Source: Aplectana chamaeleonis
Lineage: Eukaryota; Nematoda; Chromadorea; Rhabditida; Cosmocercidae
Length of the DNA: 64,000 nucleotides
Direction: 5' to 3'
Assembly: GCA_029168955.1 (NCBI GenBank)
Contig: JAPDOI010000210.1
Location: forward strand, 682,001-746,000
The notes beneath the pieces were generated by a model that was not told the DNA's origin, made no database searches, and worked only from the letters and a program-made list of their open reading frames with translations. The stretch's first letter is position 1, and each line of letters opens with the position of its first letter. A program made the translations under genes and the position numbers. Shown piece after piece: positions 11,919 to 24,200 of this stretch.

Positions 11919-12445
11919 TACATCCCCTTTAAAATAGCCTCCTTGTCCAAGTATCCTTCCCTTGATCGATCGTGTCTAAAACTATCGAACCGCGATTTTT
12001 TTCCTCATCACAGTGTTGACCTCCTTGGCTTGGATTGAACTGTGTTTAGTGAGGCGATGATTCTTTATGTTTTTGTGTTTCTCTATGTTTTGAAACTTGG
12101 GCAGACGTGGCACAGGTTTGGTACTTGAATACGCGTACAGTTTCAGTTTTGTCCATTTCATTGGTATTTCATTGGTCTAATTGATTGGTATCTATTTCAT
12201 TTCTTCAAGTACTGCTTGAAACTGTTTCATTTGGAACCTCAGCCTCAAAATTCCATCTATACACTTCATCACTGAACTTTCGAGACGTTCCTACACCGAG
12301 TGAGGTTCGGGCTATGTGTGAGATTATTACTCATTATCAGTTACGAATTACAAATTACGATTTATGAAAGACGAGGAATTTTGAAATTTACGATTTACGA
12401 TTTACGAAATTACAAAATTCAGTTACGCACAGCCCTGGTGTTCAC

Positions 12446-13187
12446 CATGATAAGATTTCGCTTTTTTTTGCGATAAAGCAAGCACTGGTTCATCTTTGTG
12501 GAGAAAACGACGAAAATCGGGAAAGAGCTTAGCAAAAGTCCAGTTTTTCAGCCGACTCACCAGTTCATTCCGTCCACAATCAGGAAAGTAATCCATCCGA
12601 AAGAATAGCTGTAGATGCGCTGAGTCTCCTTATCCTCGGAGATCCTAGCACGCTAACATGTGCATTGAAGTCTTTATAACTTCCGAGAATTGTTGGTGAC
12701 AGAAATACAAAATGAGTTCTCTTACCTAAAAAATTCCAAGCGCAGAACCGTTTCTGATGTTTCAAATTTCAGCTGCTCTAAACAAACGAAAAGGCGTATG
12801 GGGCGGGAATTTGATGTTTTGGTTAATAGACTGTGTTTAGTTGTGGGTTTGTGGCAGTACAAAAATCGCGCGCGAAATTTCTTTCATGTCTCGAGAATCG
12901 ATAAGAGAAAGGGTTACCCCTAGGGCATTTTTTAGATACTTTACAAAAACTGCTCAGGAGTTCTGCTCAAAACTTTTTTTCCAAGGTATTTTTTTCGAAT
13001 GCTGATTATTAGTTTGCGATGCTTTTCTTGATTTTTCAAAGACGTGGGCTGATTTCTATCAAGGCTTACCACTCCGGGAAAAAGTTGGCGACAGAACGGT
13101 TTTTTTCTGAGAGAGAATCGCTAAAAAATGTCTTTATAGCAAAAATCTTTGGTCGATGTTTTTGAGAATGTTTAATGCCTTTCGCAA
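12446..13187. other. Unannotated spacer
   Basis: Between hAT-like element 1 and the Penelope-like remnant. Nothing recognisable. Confidence 0.35.
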
Positions 13188-14011
13188 CAACTTTTTTGCT
13201 TAGAGTATAGTAACCTCAAAGTGTATTCAGCTGATTTCACTAATATGTTCACTAACATTCCTCTTTATTCTGATGAGACTAATTTGATTAACTTTAGGTG
13301 TTATCAAATATAGGATGTTGTTTACTTTTTGAATTTTCTTTTGGATAACAGCTTTTGTAGAACAGCCAATTCTATTTTTAATCAAGTTACAGGGGTACCA
13401 CAGGGTGGAAATGCTAGTCCAATTATTGCAGACCTCACCTTATGCTACTCTGAACACAACTATTCTAAAATTTGGAAAAAATCTAGAAATAAAATTTTCA
13501 AGCCTTTTAGATACATGGATGATCTTTTGATTATGCATAATTTAAAAGAAAATTTTGTCCACAGTTTTTTGAAAAACACTTACAATGATGTTATGCAATT
13601 TGATACTACTCATTCCAGCCCTAGTAATTATCAGTACCTAGACTTGGATATTCTAATTGAAGAAAACAAGATTATTATCAAGTTATTTAATAAAACCGAA
13701 CTTTTTAACTTTATGGTACATAGGTTCCCCCATAATGGTTCTATGATTTCAAAACAGTTGAAAGAATCTATCATTCACACCGAAACTTTGAGAATCTCCA
13801 GAACATGTTTTCTTACAGAGTCGTTCAAGAATAGGATTAGTATCTTGATTAATGAGTTGTTTGACCTAGGTTATACGGAAAATACTATTTTAAGTCGATT
13901 TTCAAATGCATTGTTAGAAATAACTTAGTTCATAAATTTGGATTACCATATAACAATACTCGAGACTTGGTAAATATCCTTACCAGTTTAGTTAAACTAG
14001 CTTGTAGTTAA
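13188..14011 (+). mobile_element. Penelope-like element reverse transcriptase remnant
   Basis: One reading frame runs from about 13188 to 13926. It holds a palm motif A (YSADFTNMFTNIP, 13224-13262), then an in-frame TAG at 13311, then motif B (GVPQGGNASP, near 13390), then the catalytic YMDD motif C (FRYMDDLL, near 13505). After the TAG at 13926 a one-base shift restores about 28 more plausible codons to a TAA at 14009. The fingers and any endonuclease upstream are absent, and no C-terminal GIY-YIG follows. The GGNASP motif and the end of the coding region just after the thumb recall PLE groups lacking the usual C-terminal endonuclease; that placement is inference. AT-rich compared with its surroundings. 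Confidence 0.75.
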
Positions 14012-14365
14012 TCCTCCCCTACTCTCTTCTTTTTCTTTAGCAACACGTCTCTGTATTTGGTCTCCGCTTGACTCATTCGGCCCCAATTTCTTGACCTCTT
14101 CCCTTATATAAGGTGGCTACAAAAATTATGATTCTAACTGCACTCCTTACCCTACCGATGAGCCTCGGGGAGTGCTTATTCTACATAATTTTAACTCCAC
14201 TTGCTCATTATTCTACAATGTCTAGGGATAAGAGGCGAAACATTGTCATCTATAGCCTTTCAGTTCCTTCCGTTTTTTCTAACATATCTTCTTTTCTATT
14301 GTTATGGCATGATATACATATGATCACAAGTTATCACAAGGTAGCTGAGTTGAACGCAAAACTCA

Positions 14366-14436
14366 GATATCAGGCAGGACTCGAACCTGCATTCCACGCT
14401 TTCCGGGCGAGAGTGTTACCATAACGCCACCGACAC
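14366..14436 (-). tRNA. tRNA-like sequence (tRNA pseudogene or SINE head)
   Basis: 71 nt on the minus strand fold as a cloverleaf. The acceptor is GTGTCGG with CTGATAT (all seven pair, several by G-U), the D stem GCGT/ACAC has one mismatch, the anticodon stem CTCGC/GCGTG has one mismatch, and the T arm is GCAGG-TTCGAGT-CCTGC. The B box GGTTCGAGTCC is perfect. The anticodon loop CCGGAAA lacks U33, so it is unlikely to be a working tRNA. It lies about 350 bp past the Penelope-like remnant. Confidence 0.5.
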
Positions 14437-15399
14437 CCCGTTCTTCACTCCTCAGCTATGCACACATGAACTGTGTACTCCGCCAACGCGCAGCTAGAGG
14501 CCTCACACGGACACCGGAGATGCCCAGGGTTTCGGAGGCATCTAGTCTGAGTTTGACACGAGAATTCACCTAAGTTACGGAAAGTCTAGCCTCAGTTGGT
14601 GAAATTTTAGCTACAGCGCCAGCATATTCTGCGGTGGGATTAATCGACAACCCCTCAGTTCCCTATGTTCTTTCCATACCATCGACATCGACCAGACAAA
14701 AAAAATTCGATTTACGGGTGGTCACGGTTGATTGGAGAATAGGAAAGATCAGTAAAGGTGCTGCTGCGCAGCAAAAGATTTTAAACTCATAAAAATCCAG
14801 ATTTGAGATCTTTATTGAATTGTAAATCAACACACATCCGATCGACGTTTCTAAAGATTACTACCAGATTAAAACAGATGGGTACTTTTTCAAATGAAAG
14901 ATTTAGAACAATTGATCAAACTAACGCATGACCGTTTACGAAATGCAATACTCCGCAATACCACCCCCCTTCACAAGGCAGCAACAGATTTCGACTGTTC
15001 GACTTACTCATCTGACGTCAGATAGTGTTGAAATCTCCAAAGCTTCTGGCTGAACTCCAATTTTGGGTGCCGAACGTGATCCTACTCCGCCCTCCCAAGA
15101 CTGGAGTCCGTGGTGGACGGAAATTTCACCTGAAAAACCAGGTTAGTTCGAATGACTCGCTTCAGATGCGAATTTTCTCTTGCTCGTCTAGGATCAATCA
15201 ATAACAAAAGAAAAACGATTTGTGATCCGAACCTCTCTAGACAAAGTTTTAATAGAAGCGGGGACTTTGGCAGCTAACGCATACCCACCTTGATTTCTCG
15301 AAGAATTGTAAACGGACTTTTTATTTATTCGTAATCAGCACGATTCGATTACTCTCAATCGAATCGTGACAGCGGTATTCGAAGCCATTACAGCTTGCT
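14437..15399. other. Unannotated spacer
   Basis: Nothing recognisable beyond AT-rich unique-looking sequence. A short inverted pair ACGATTCGATT / AATCGAATCGT is present near 15340-15370. Confidence 0.3.
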
Positions 15400-16631
15400 T
15401 TTTTAGTCTTTGAAGCCGCATTCGACTCTCCTCATCGTGATCGATTGCTCAGCGCTCTGCGAGCCGATGGAGTCCCGGAAAAGTATGTTCGACTCGAGGA
15501 TATGAACAAAGGAACAACAGCAGCAGTTCGTACACCTGTCGGATTTACGTCAGCTTTCGAGGTGAAAACAGGAGTAAGGCAAGGAGCCGTTGCAGGACCT
15601 TTTCTTTTCAACTTCGCCGTTGATGACATCATGCGTAGAGTTGCAGAACAGTTTCCTGCGGATGTGATCCTAACACCATCAGGACGCTCCTTGTCGACCT
15701 GGAGTACGCCGACGACATCGTGTTATTCGCTGAAAACACCGCAGAACTGCAAAGGATTGTGAACCTCGTTTCGAAGTATGCCGCAGCCTATGGACTTCGT
15801 CTTCGTCCGGACAAACGCAAGCAGATGTGGGTCTCTCAGAGGCCTTCTACGGAGTTTGTGTGGACGGACAACGTATCGAACTGGTGGACGATTTCTGTTA
15901 TTTGGGCTGTTTGCTGAAGAACGATGGTAGTTATGCAGCGGATATTCGACAACGATGTGCGAAAGCTACGTCTGCATTTAATTCTCTAATCAAGTGTTTG
16001 TGGTCTACCACCATCGCGAAGGAAGTCAAGCTGCGCGTCTACCTATCTGCTATTCGCCCTATCATGATGTACGGATCGGAGACGTGGGCAGCACCGAAGG
16101 CGCAGATGGAAAGGTTGGATTGCACGGAGAGGAAGCTGTTTAGACGTTTGCTCGGATATTTCTGGCCGCGGATGTGCCACAACGAAGATCTCTACAACGA
16201 GATTGACGCCTTACATCTACGTTTGACACGAGGGAGGTGCCAACATCTCCCAATGCCATCTCAAGCGGCAACGGAAGGTCGTCTTCGTCTGTTTGGGCAT
16301 ATTTAAAGAAGACCACCAGATCATCTTGTTCAACACGCTCTAAGGATGCTTCCAAGTTCTGTCTGGAAACGGCCGCGTGGACGTAGGCGAAAGTTCTGGA
16401 CGGATGTGGTTAAAGAGGATTTGAAGTCACTCGGCATCGAAAGACAATTCAGGCGCGATGTTTTACTTCGCAGGAAGTGGAATAGTGATCAATGGATGGA
16501 TTGTGTTCAAACTGTGGCTGAGGACCGTGACAAATGGACACGGCTGACTACTAGGACGGCGCACCTCGGTGAAGATGCGGAATGACCGCGTCAGGCGAAA
16601 GCCAACCGATTAAGTCAAGTAAGTCAAGTAA
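15400..16631 (+). mobile_element. 5'-truncated RTE-type LINE (reverse transcriptase remnant)
   Basis: It enters within reverse transcriptase motif A (FEAAFDSPHR, near 15410), continues through GVRQGAVAGP (motif B, near 15570) and the catalytic EYADD (near 15708), and ends with a typical RTE/BovB-like C-terminal tail (GYFWPR, RRRKFWTDVV). At least two frameshifts (about 15690-15705 and 15830-15850) and an in-frame TAA at 16304 break it. The endonuclease domain is missing. The 3' end is a short tandem AAGTCAAGT run (16611-16630), the usual RTE tail. A second copy lies antisense at 53263-54128 and a fragment at 6007-6420. Confidence 0.85.
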
Positions 16632-18231
16632 TCAGCACCCCCATACCCTATTGAACGGTGTCTGGGCGAAACACTTTTTTCTTCACCTCCGAGGGGCGAG
16701 GATTCAATTTGTCCGGAAATATTTCATGTAATATGTGTATAAAAACATTTGATGTGTTTTTCAATCAATACTAACATTATCGTGATATGACCATACAAAA
16801 AATCATCGCCGATTCGCAAGCCATTTTGAGCAAAACTGAAATTTTGGTCAACTTTTATCTCCATTCTGTAAATGATACTAAAATTCTGACACCGCCGTAG
16901 GCCATTGTTATGCCAAAACTTTGCGACCGCGACGGGTGCGGTCAACTGCTACGAATCGTGCCGGGACCGAGCCCACACAGCAGAAAAATGCTGCAGCAGG
17001 AACAGTTTGCAGCACCTGTCGCGGTCGCTGGCTCGAATGGGGATGGTATGCCTGAAACATGAAAACTGTGCGTAATCGGTCGCTGCCGCGGCTCTCCGTT
17101 GCAGTGCACTGCACTGCGACGGGTGTCAGCGACCCAGCCAAATCCAGTATCGTGCCTGGAGGCCTGTCGTCGGGTATAACAATGGCCGTAGTGGACTTCG
17201 CAATCGAGCTTCACGAGCTGAGTGCGGTCATACCACGTGCTCTCTTACGCTGGATAGCCTGCGATAGACTCAATTATCCGAAGTCGGGAATACTAGGAAT
17301 ATGCAGTCGCGAAATGCTGCTGAGATAAGGAATTTATCTTGTCGCAGGCTATCTAGCAGAAGTGAGCACGCGGCGCGACCGCACGCAGCCGTAGAGTTTC
17401 GATCGCGTAGCGCACTAGGGCGCCATTTGTATGAAGCCGCCGAGTGGCGCGACTCAGTGCATTTCTCTGATATTGATTACATACGCGGAGCAGCACGATC
17501 AATATTATGGGGTCGCGCTTTGCCGCGCCGGCCGCCTGGTGGCAGAAGTATAAAAGACTTCTGAGGCTCTGTCACAGTTAATCTCCTCTGACAAGGGCAG
17601 TACCTAGAACACACCTAGAACGTTTGACGCTCCTCAAAAAGCCAAGACCACCATGAGATAAATTTTAGGATGTTCTAGGAAAAAGGTTCAGATGTGGATC
17701 ATAACCTGTGTCTTGCAACAGAGGAATTCCTTTTGGTCAGCCGGGCATTCTAAATAAAATGTATTCTGCTAGAACTATTTTTGAACGTAAAATCCGAATA
17801 CACCCTCCTCAGGTGCCTAGAAGCACTCTGGAAGAAGTTATGAGCGAAGTGCAGATGACGACCCTCCTGAGCTTTCGCACTTTTTTAGCAAGCAGTTCGG
17901 AGCGCGATAATAAGCAGTTGCACTATGGATGCTCAAGAGACACTAACAATGTATTTGGTTATCGCAGATGCATTGACCTCTCCGAACACTTCCTTGTTGC
18001 TTTTTTTAGTTCAATGCTCATGTTTCATAGCTTTTTTATGAATGTGTAGGTGCTTCCGAAGCATGATCACTGAACAGTGGTGACATTCTCGTCATAATTC
18101 CTGACATTCGACGGGAATCAGCACGTGTAGACCATGATGAGCCTGAGTGATTATTCAAATTCGATGCGGCAAGAAAAAAAGGCGGTTAAGTAGTACTACC
18201 GACGGCATTCCTAACCAGTGCTCATCACATC
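16632..18231. other. Intergenic region upstream of the MFSD8-like gene
   Basis: It holds a hairpin with arms GCGACCGCGACGGGTG (16923-16938) and CACCTGTCGCGGTCGC (17013-17028), and another around GATAGCCTGCGA / TCGCAGGCTATC (about 17255-17354). No other exon was supported. The promoter of the downstream gene should lie in its last few hundred bases, but I see no clear core element. Confidence 0.4.
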
Positions 18232-21200
18232 ATGTCGCAGAAAACATCTACCAGGTGAGCAGTTGGCGGGAGGATTTTGAAAATATTCTGTTTCGCAGCT
18301 AAAAAAAAATCATGAATTTCAATGTTTTTATTTAGTTTTCGACAGTGTCAAATCATATCACCCAAGCTTATGGTCGATTTTTTTCTCTTTCCACTTCAAG
18401 ACTCATCATTATTTCTTTCTGAAATCTGAAAAATTTCAGCCCGGAGAAAGGACAAACTGGCGAAAATTTTGCCACAGACTGGCGATCTCTTGCGATTGCA
18501 AGTGTTATTGCTCTCTGCACAGCTATACAATTTACAATCTACTTCTCGTCTCTATGGCCGTATCTTCTACAGGTTGGTACTTGCATTAACAGTAGTTAAT
18601 TTGGTCATTATTCCATTCTTTGTCGTTCGAGTTTTCTTATAAGATTTATATTTATGGCAGCTTAGATGTCTGGAAGCATTGAAAACCCTTAAATATACAT
18701 ACACTCAGTGCAGAGCCCAGTTACCCTTTCGGTTTCCTCTTTATGGTTCATGAAATTGCGTAGACGCAAACCCGATGCACATATCATAACAGACGAACAC
18801 CGAGTTTGCATTTTGCAGAGTTTGGTGATTGATAGGCCGAACAGTAGATACATACTCTGATGTGACTTTCTGTTCTTTTTTTTTTCGTCTTTTTTTCGTG
18901 CATGTTTCGTGGCTATCCTCGTTTTTTTTTCTTGCTGGATGTTGCGAATATTGGCTCTCTTTTGCCCGTACGACTGATTTGCAGCTGCAGCCAGCTGCCG
19001 CCAATTAAAAAGAGCAATTAAGGAAAAGAACAGAACAAAACAAGCAACACCATTATTTTGAAGTTTCACACGGTTTTGTTTCAGTTATAACGAACAGAAT
19101 GGAGAACATATTCAAAAAACGGAATGACTTTGAATTTTTCCAGTCCCGAAACCTGTCAAAATTCTATTATGAATGCTGGATCAAGGCGAAACTTGTCAAA
19201 TCAATAAGTAACTAAAAATCGCATGGCCACGGACGACGGTCATTGTTTTGGCCATTTTCTTCGAATGTTGAAAAAAGGAGAACGGAGAAAAAACCACGTT
19301 TCACCTTTAAATGTCAGCTGTTGGCCCGCAAGAGATTATAAGAAAAAAATCAATGTTTGTAAAATTTCTTCAAAGCACGTGGGTATGTCAAAAAGGACAG
19401 AATGAATTAATTTTTTTGTTTCGAAATTTTAACATTCTCAGCCCAAACTTTATTCATGGGGTTTTTGGGGCGCTGGACACAAATATAAGACCCATTTTCA
19501 GTTTTCCGTAAGATCACGGTAGGTTCCTGTAGGTATATAATACTTTTCCTACCGTAACATACAGTAACCTTTTGAGAAACTGGAAACGGACCTTGTACCT
19601 GTGTTCTGTTGGTTTGTTTGTTGTTTTTTCGGGCTGTACATGTTTCAACTTCTGAAATCCAAAAATTTAGTTTTCTTGCCTTTTTTGATCTACCTAGTTG
19701 CATTAAGGAAACTCATTAACCCACCCTATTGGCGCCGCAGTAATCAAGCAACATTCTCAATTGTAGTGTTTACGATAAATCTCGCGTGTTTTCAGTGTGA
19801 AACTCTACGCCGGCGGATGCTGGACGGGATAGGGTTGAAGAAAGCATCGGAAATGGGTCAGAAATTGGTAGAAACTACGTCAGAAAATATTTCGTTAGCC
19901 CAATACGCCTGCATATAGCCCGCCCCGCCCCGTTCGGACAAGCTTGTGGCGCCGCGAACGTTCTCGATGACAACTCGCCGAAAAACTCCGCCACGTCCAG
20001 CCTGATCGAATCGCGCACATCTCGTCATTAGCGCCCGCCTGCAGAAACTAGCAGTGTCCACGTCCTGAAAATTAGAAACCGCTATTCTAGCTGATTCTGA
20101 GCGCTATTTCCACTGTTTCTTCACTATTCGATAGCACAATCCGAACAACCCTATTTTTGAGTCAAACTCGAATATGACATTCATCGTAAACACTTCCTCT
20201 AAGCGGATGCGCTGTGCTGCAAAAGGTCCTTTGATTAATATTCTGTGTTTAGCTGGATCCCAATGCGTCAGAAACGTTTTTCGGATGGATCACCGCAGTC
20301 TACAGTCTGGCGCAGGCCATAATGTGTGTGGTTTTTGGCTACTGGCAGAATCGCATTCAACAATGTCGAATACCAATATTGGGAGGGTAAGCCACCAAAA
20401 GTAGTGGCATACTATTCAACATTTCGGAAAGCGCATATTTCAGACTCGTGCTCATGTTTCTGGGTAACTTGATTTACCTGATGTGTGGTGTGACGCCGTA
20501 TTCACCGAAATGGATAATGTTACTATCGCGCTGCATCACAGGTCTTGGTGCTGGTCAGTAACACAGAGAATCTTGTAAAAACTAGCTTGTTGATCGAATC
20601 TACAGCTCAGAATGCGTGGCTGCCCTCTCATTACAGCGGCGCGCCTTACAGCGAGATCTACGCAGCCGTGAGCTGTGGATTCAATCAAAAAGTCTCAATA
20701 ACTTCTTAGGTCAATCAGCTTACATACTTCATTAGCACATTCAGGAATGATAACTGTACTACGCACGTATGCCGTAAATGGAAGTACAACAAGTGACCGA
20801 TCTCGATCGATCTCATTGAATTCGGGTAGCTTCGCCCTCGGATTAACCATCGGACCAGGTAAGTGGATCGAGAACAATTCTAAGACAGTACCACGCATTA
20901 CCCATGGCCTTTCTCTGAGGGGACGCCTCGACCTATGAATGTAAGGGCAGTCGCGATTTCTAGTCTACCGAACCGACAAGGCGCGAATATTTGAGTCTGA
21001 TGCGGCGATCGCGACACCCATGCTGGTGGAGTTCAATCGCGAGCGACGATCTATCGCCGCGGCCCCGCCCACCTGCTAGACTACAATTTGCGTAGTGGAT
21101 ACCCGTTTAAAGTTTATTATTTTGTGGTTAGACTATATGCGGTGTACCAAATATTTAAAGGCGGAAATCGTTTTCGAAATGAATGGTGGACAGAAGCTTG

Positions 21201-24200
21201 GGGGGTTCCTCGATTTTTATTGAATATGCCACAAAACTCCTTTTGGGGAAAGTCTTTGGGCCATCTATCAAGCGAAGGAGAGCAAAATACCGTGAACCAA
21301 AACCGGCTACTGCCAAATTCTAGGCACCAAATTTTTCATCAGTTTTGGCATTCCCTCGAGACATTCAGGAGGCGAACTTTAATGTTGGAGGCACTCAACG
21401 ATTCTACATCGGTTTTTTGCTTCTCATCGATATTTGTTGAAATCGATTATCGATCAATTTGATTGATTTCCGAGAAAGGTTGCCAAAATGTGTACATATC
21501 GATGGAGAATCTCAGGAAGCACATACGGTTCAAGTTTTACGCCTTGGCAAATCTAGGGAAACAAAAAAGTGGCACAGAAGCAACTGATTCGAAAACTGGC
21601 CGAGGCCTGTTTTGGTTTACGGTAAATTCTGTCCGGATGAGACTGTCCGCCCTCGCAGTTGGCGCGCACAGCTCCACACGGCTGCAGACAGCTGACTGTG
21701 ATATTGCTCAATATTTATCTAATATTCCCGTCAATCGGGTAACATGCCCGAAAAATGCTTATGTCACGGCCGCTCAACACAGACGCCGACCGCGTCGGCA
21801 GACAGTCTCATTTGGATGAGCTCTATTTTGGTATCGTATTTTTTACTTGATGGTACCAAGACTTCCATGATAACAAGTCGTAAAGATTCACTGAAACTCT
21901 GCTTCAACATGGCCTTATCCAGGAAGAACCCGATGTTCACATGCGGAAAGAGGGTGACGAATGCAGATGCCGAGTATGCCGTACCCTATTTCGTAAAATT
22001 TCAGGACCCCTCAGACTTCTGTCCACCATTTACTTCAGAAACATTTTTACGCTCCGGATTCCGGTAGGTTTCGAGAGAGAGAGGTTCAGTGAAAAGAGCA
22101 GACCGTAAGTGAGCCTGCATATCACCTTTACAAGATTAGAAATTTTATGGGGGTAGTTGATAAGCAACCTGGAGAACTGGCGAAGGGCCCTCACATTGCG
22201 CTGATCACCCTACAATACCGCTCGTAGGATTTGGTCAGAAGGGGCGCGAGGTCGGGTTTTAGCGTCTTTTTCGTCTTGTCTTTTTCTTATAACTCACTTC
22301 AAAATCAACTCTGAGCAAAACTATGGTGATATTCGTGATCCTTGTGTCAAGGGCTACCAAATGGTATAGCCCTTGTTGCGGTTTCGTTTTGAACTAACGA
22401 AGTTTGACAGGCAGGGGATACTGTATATTAGCATTTGATGCAAGAGGGGCTCGGCGTCCTGTGTCTGCGTCCTCGTGGCTCCCACCACACCGTCTGCAAC
22501 GCGCTGGCCGTCTGTGGCCTCACCGACTCGCGTGCTGCCTCTTCGCGTCGAGATTTTCGGCGGTTCCCCACCATCATTCCATTTGGTGTGAACCGTTGGG
22601 AAATCTCGAGGGTAAACGGTAGGGATGGTGCCGCGCGCGGCGAAGGAACGGTTCGACGTTCCCCTCACAAAATTATCAGCTGTGATTGTGATAACAATAT
22701 GATACATAGCATTGTGCCGTGTATTGGTCAAGTTCCCACGCAAATCTTCCAGCTTCACCCAATTCTATTCTCGAAAAATGTGAGGAGAAGACTAGTTTTT
22801 GTTGAAACTGATGTTATATTTTGACTGTTTTAATCATCTGATGTTCCATCTATTTAGGCTTCGATAATTAGAATTATTAAAGAATATATTCCCTTGGATA
22901 GCGTGGCGGTATTGTACTTCAAATGCTAAATACCACAATAAATGACAACATCGAGATATTTGGCAGTCGAAATATAAAAGAGAAAATAAAGATGACCAAT
23001 CAACCTCGCATGCTTCAAGGGTACAGCATCGATGACTATTAGATGATGCTTTTTCGGAGAAATTTCACCATCTGCTGGGAAATGATAAGTGATCCATGGC
23101 GTGAGTCAGCATAGTGCCGCAGATTTCAGCATTGTGCATGATCATCGAATCTCAAAAGCAGGTCTATGATTCCCTGCTGAAACAGCGAATATGTTAATTG
23201 ATCCCGCTTTCTACAAAGCGGAAGACAGTGGTCACGATGGATAAATGGCTGTGTCCGTGGTGGGTTCTTAGCGATTCTGGAGACACCAATGTGATCAGCC
23301 CGAGATCTCCTGCAAAGCTAAACAAGAAAAACAGAAAACGATTTTGAGGTTGGGCTGTGCCTTGAAGGTATCGTAGAATGTGTGTATTGTTTACATTTAT
23401 CTAGCCCAATATGTATTCAACCCTATAAGGACAATATGTAGATTTAAAGACGTGGAAGCCGAAAAGAAGTGGGTCCTGCACGAATTTTACAGCTCCTGAT
23501 CAAAGTTTCTAGCTCGCACGATACAGTTACGATACATGACTGACTCTCTGCATGGTTTCTCAGTAATTGTGAACTCAGGTTAGTATTTTTCGCGAGAATC
23601 GCGTTTTTGACCGACGTATCCTCCATAATGTAGTTATCAATAGTTATCAACGCTGTACGGAGGCCTTTGTACTCCTCACATACACTAAATATCGCATGTC
23701 ACCTAGCTTGAATAGTGTATGGGTGTGGCACTGCACTGTGTTGTGAGAAAGAGCGCTCCAATGCTAAGCCGTGACGCGAGCGCGCGCCACCGACAGAGGC
23801 GAGGTATGTTTACGTTACATACAGGCCATAAAACGGCCAATGTCTCACCGTCGACTGCGTACCACGCGCTGCGCGACCGCACGTGCGTCGGAAGCAGACG
23901 AGATTCGGCTGCCGCGCGACGAGTTTCGGCTACGAGGTGCCGACGCGCGGCGGCCAAAACTCGTCGCGCGGCGGCCAAAACCCGTCTGCTTCCGACGCGC
24001 GTGCGGTCGCGCAGCGCGTTATACGCAGTCGACGGTGAGACATTGGCGTTTTATGGCTCCGTACGTCGATTAGTGCCGGGCGCATTGAGTGGTGAACGCA
24101 ACCACACCGATGAGTTGATGGTTGAGGTAAGGCAGAAAATCAGCGCTGCTGACCTCGTGGGGAGAGAAAGCATGAATAGGGAGTGTGCAAGGCCGAACGT

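Larger units (their letters stand above)
10204..12437. mobile_element. hAT-like non-autonomous element 1
   Basis: A 2,234-bp element flanked by a perfect 8-bp duplication, GTGTTCAC (10196-10203 and 12438-12445). It has a 15-bp perfect terminal inverted repeat, CAGGGCTGTGCGTAA. An 8-bp duplication and a CAGGG-type terminus are hallmarks of the hAT superfamily. Both subterminal regions (about 10218-10330 and 12340-12420) are arrays of ATTACGA/GATTTACG units, which fits multiple transposase-binding sites. No transposase domain is visible in any frame. It carries a Tc1-like foldback (10419-10695) and another hairpin (11774-11918). Confidence 0.85.

Noticed and set aside
13270..13300. CTGATGAG, possible hammerhead ribozyme core near the Penelope-like element
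   Set aside because: No GAAA partner or stems nearby, and the bases are coding in the reverse transcriptase frame.
22354..22758. 134-codon minus-strand frame similar to the end of the 23719 frame
   Set aside because: The similarity is just the inverted arm of the same foldback.
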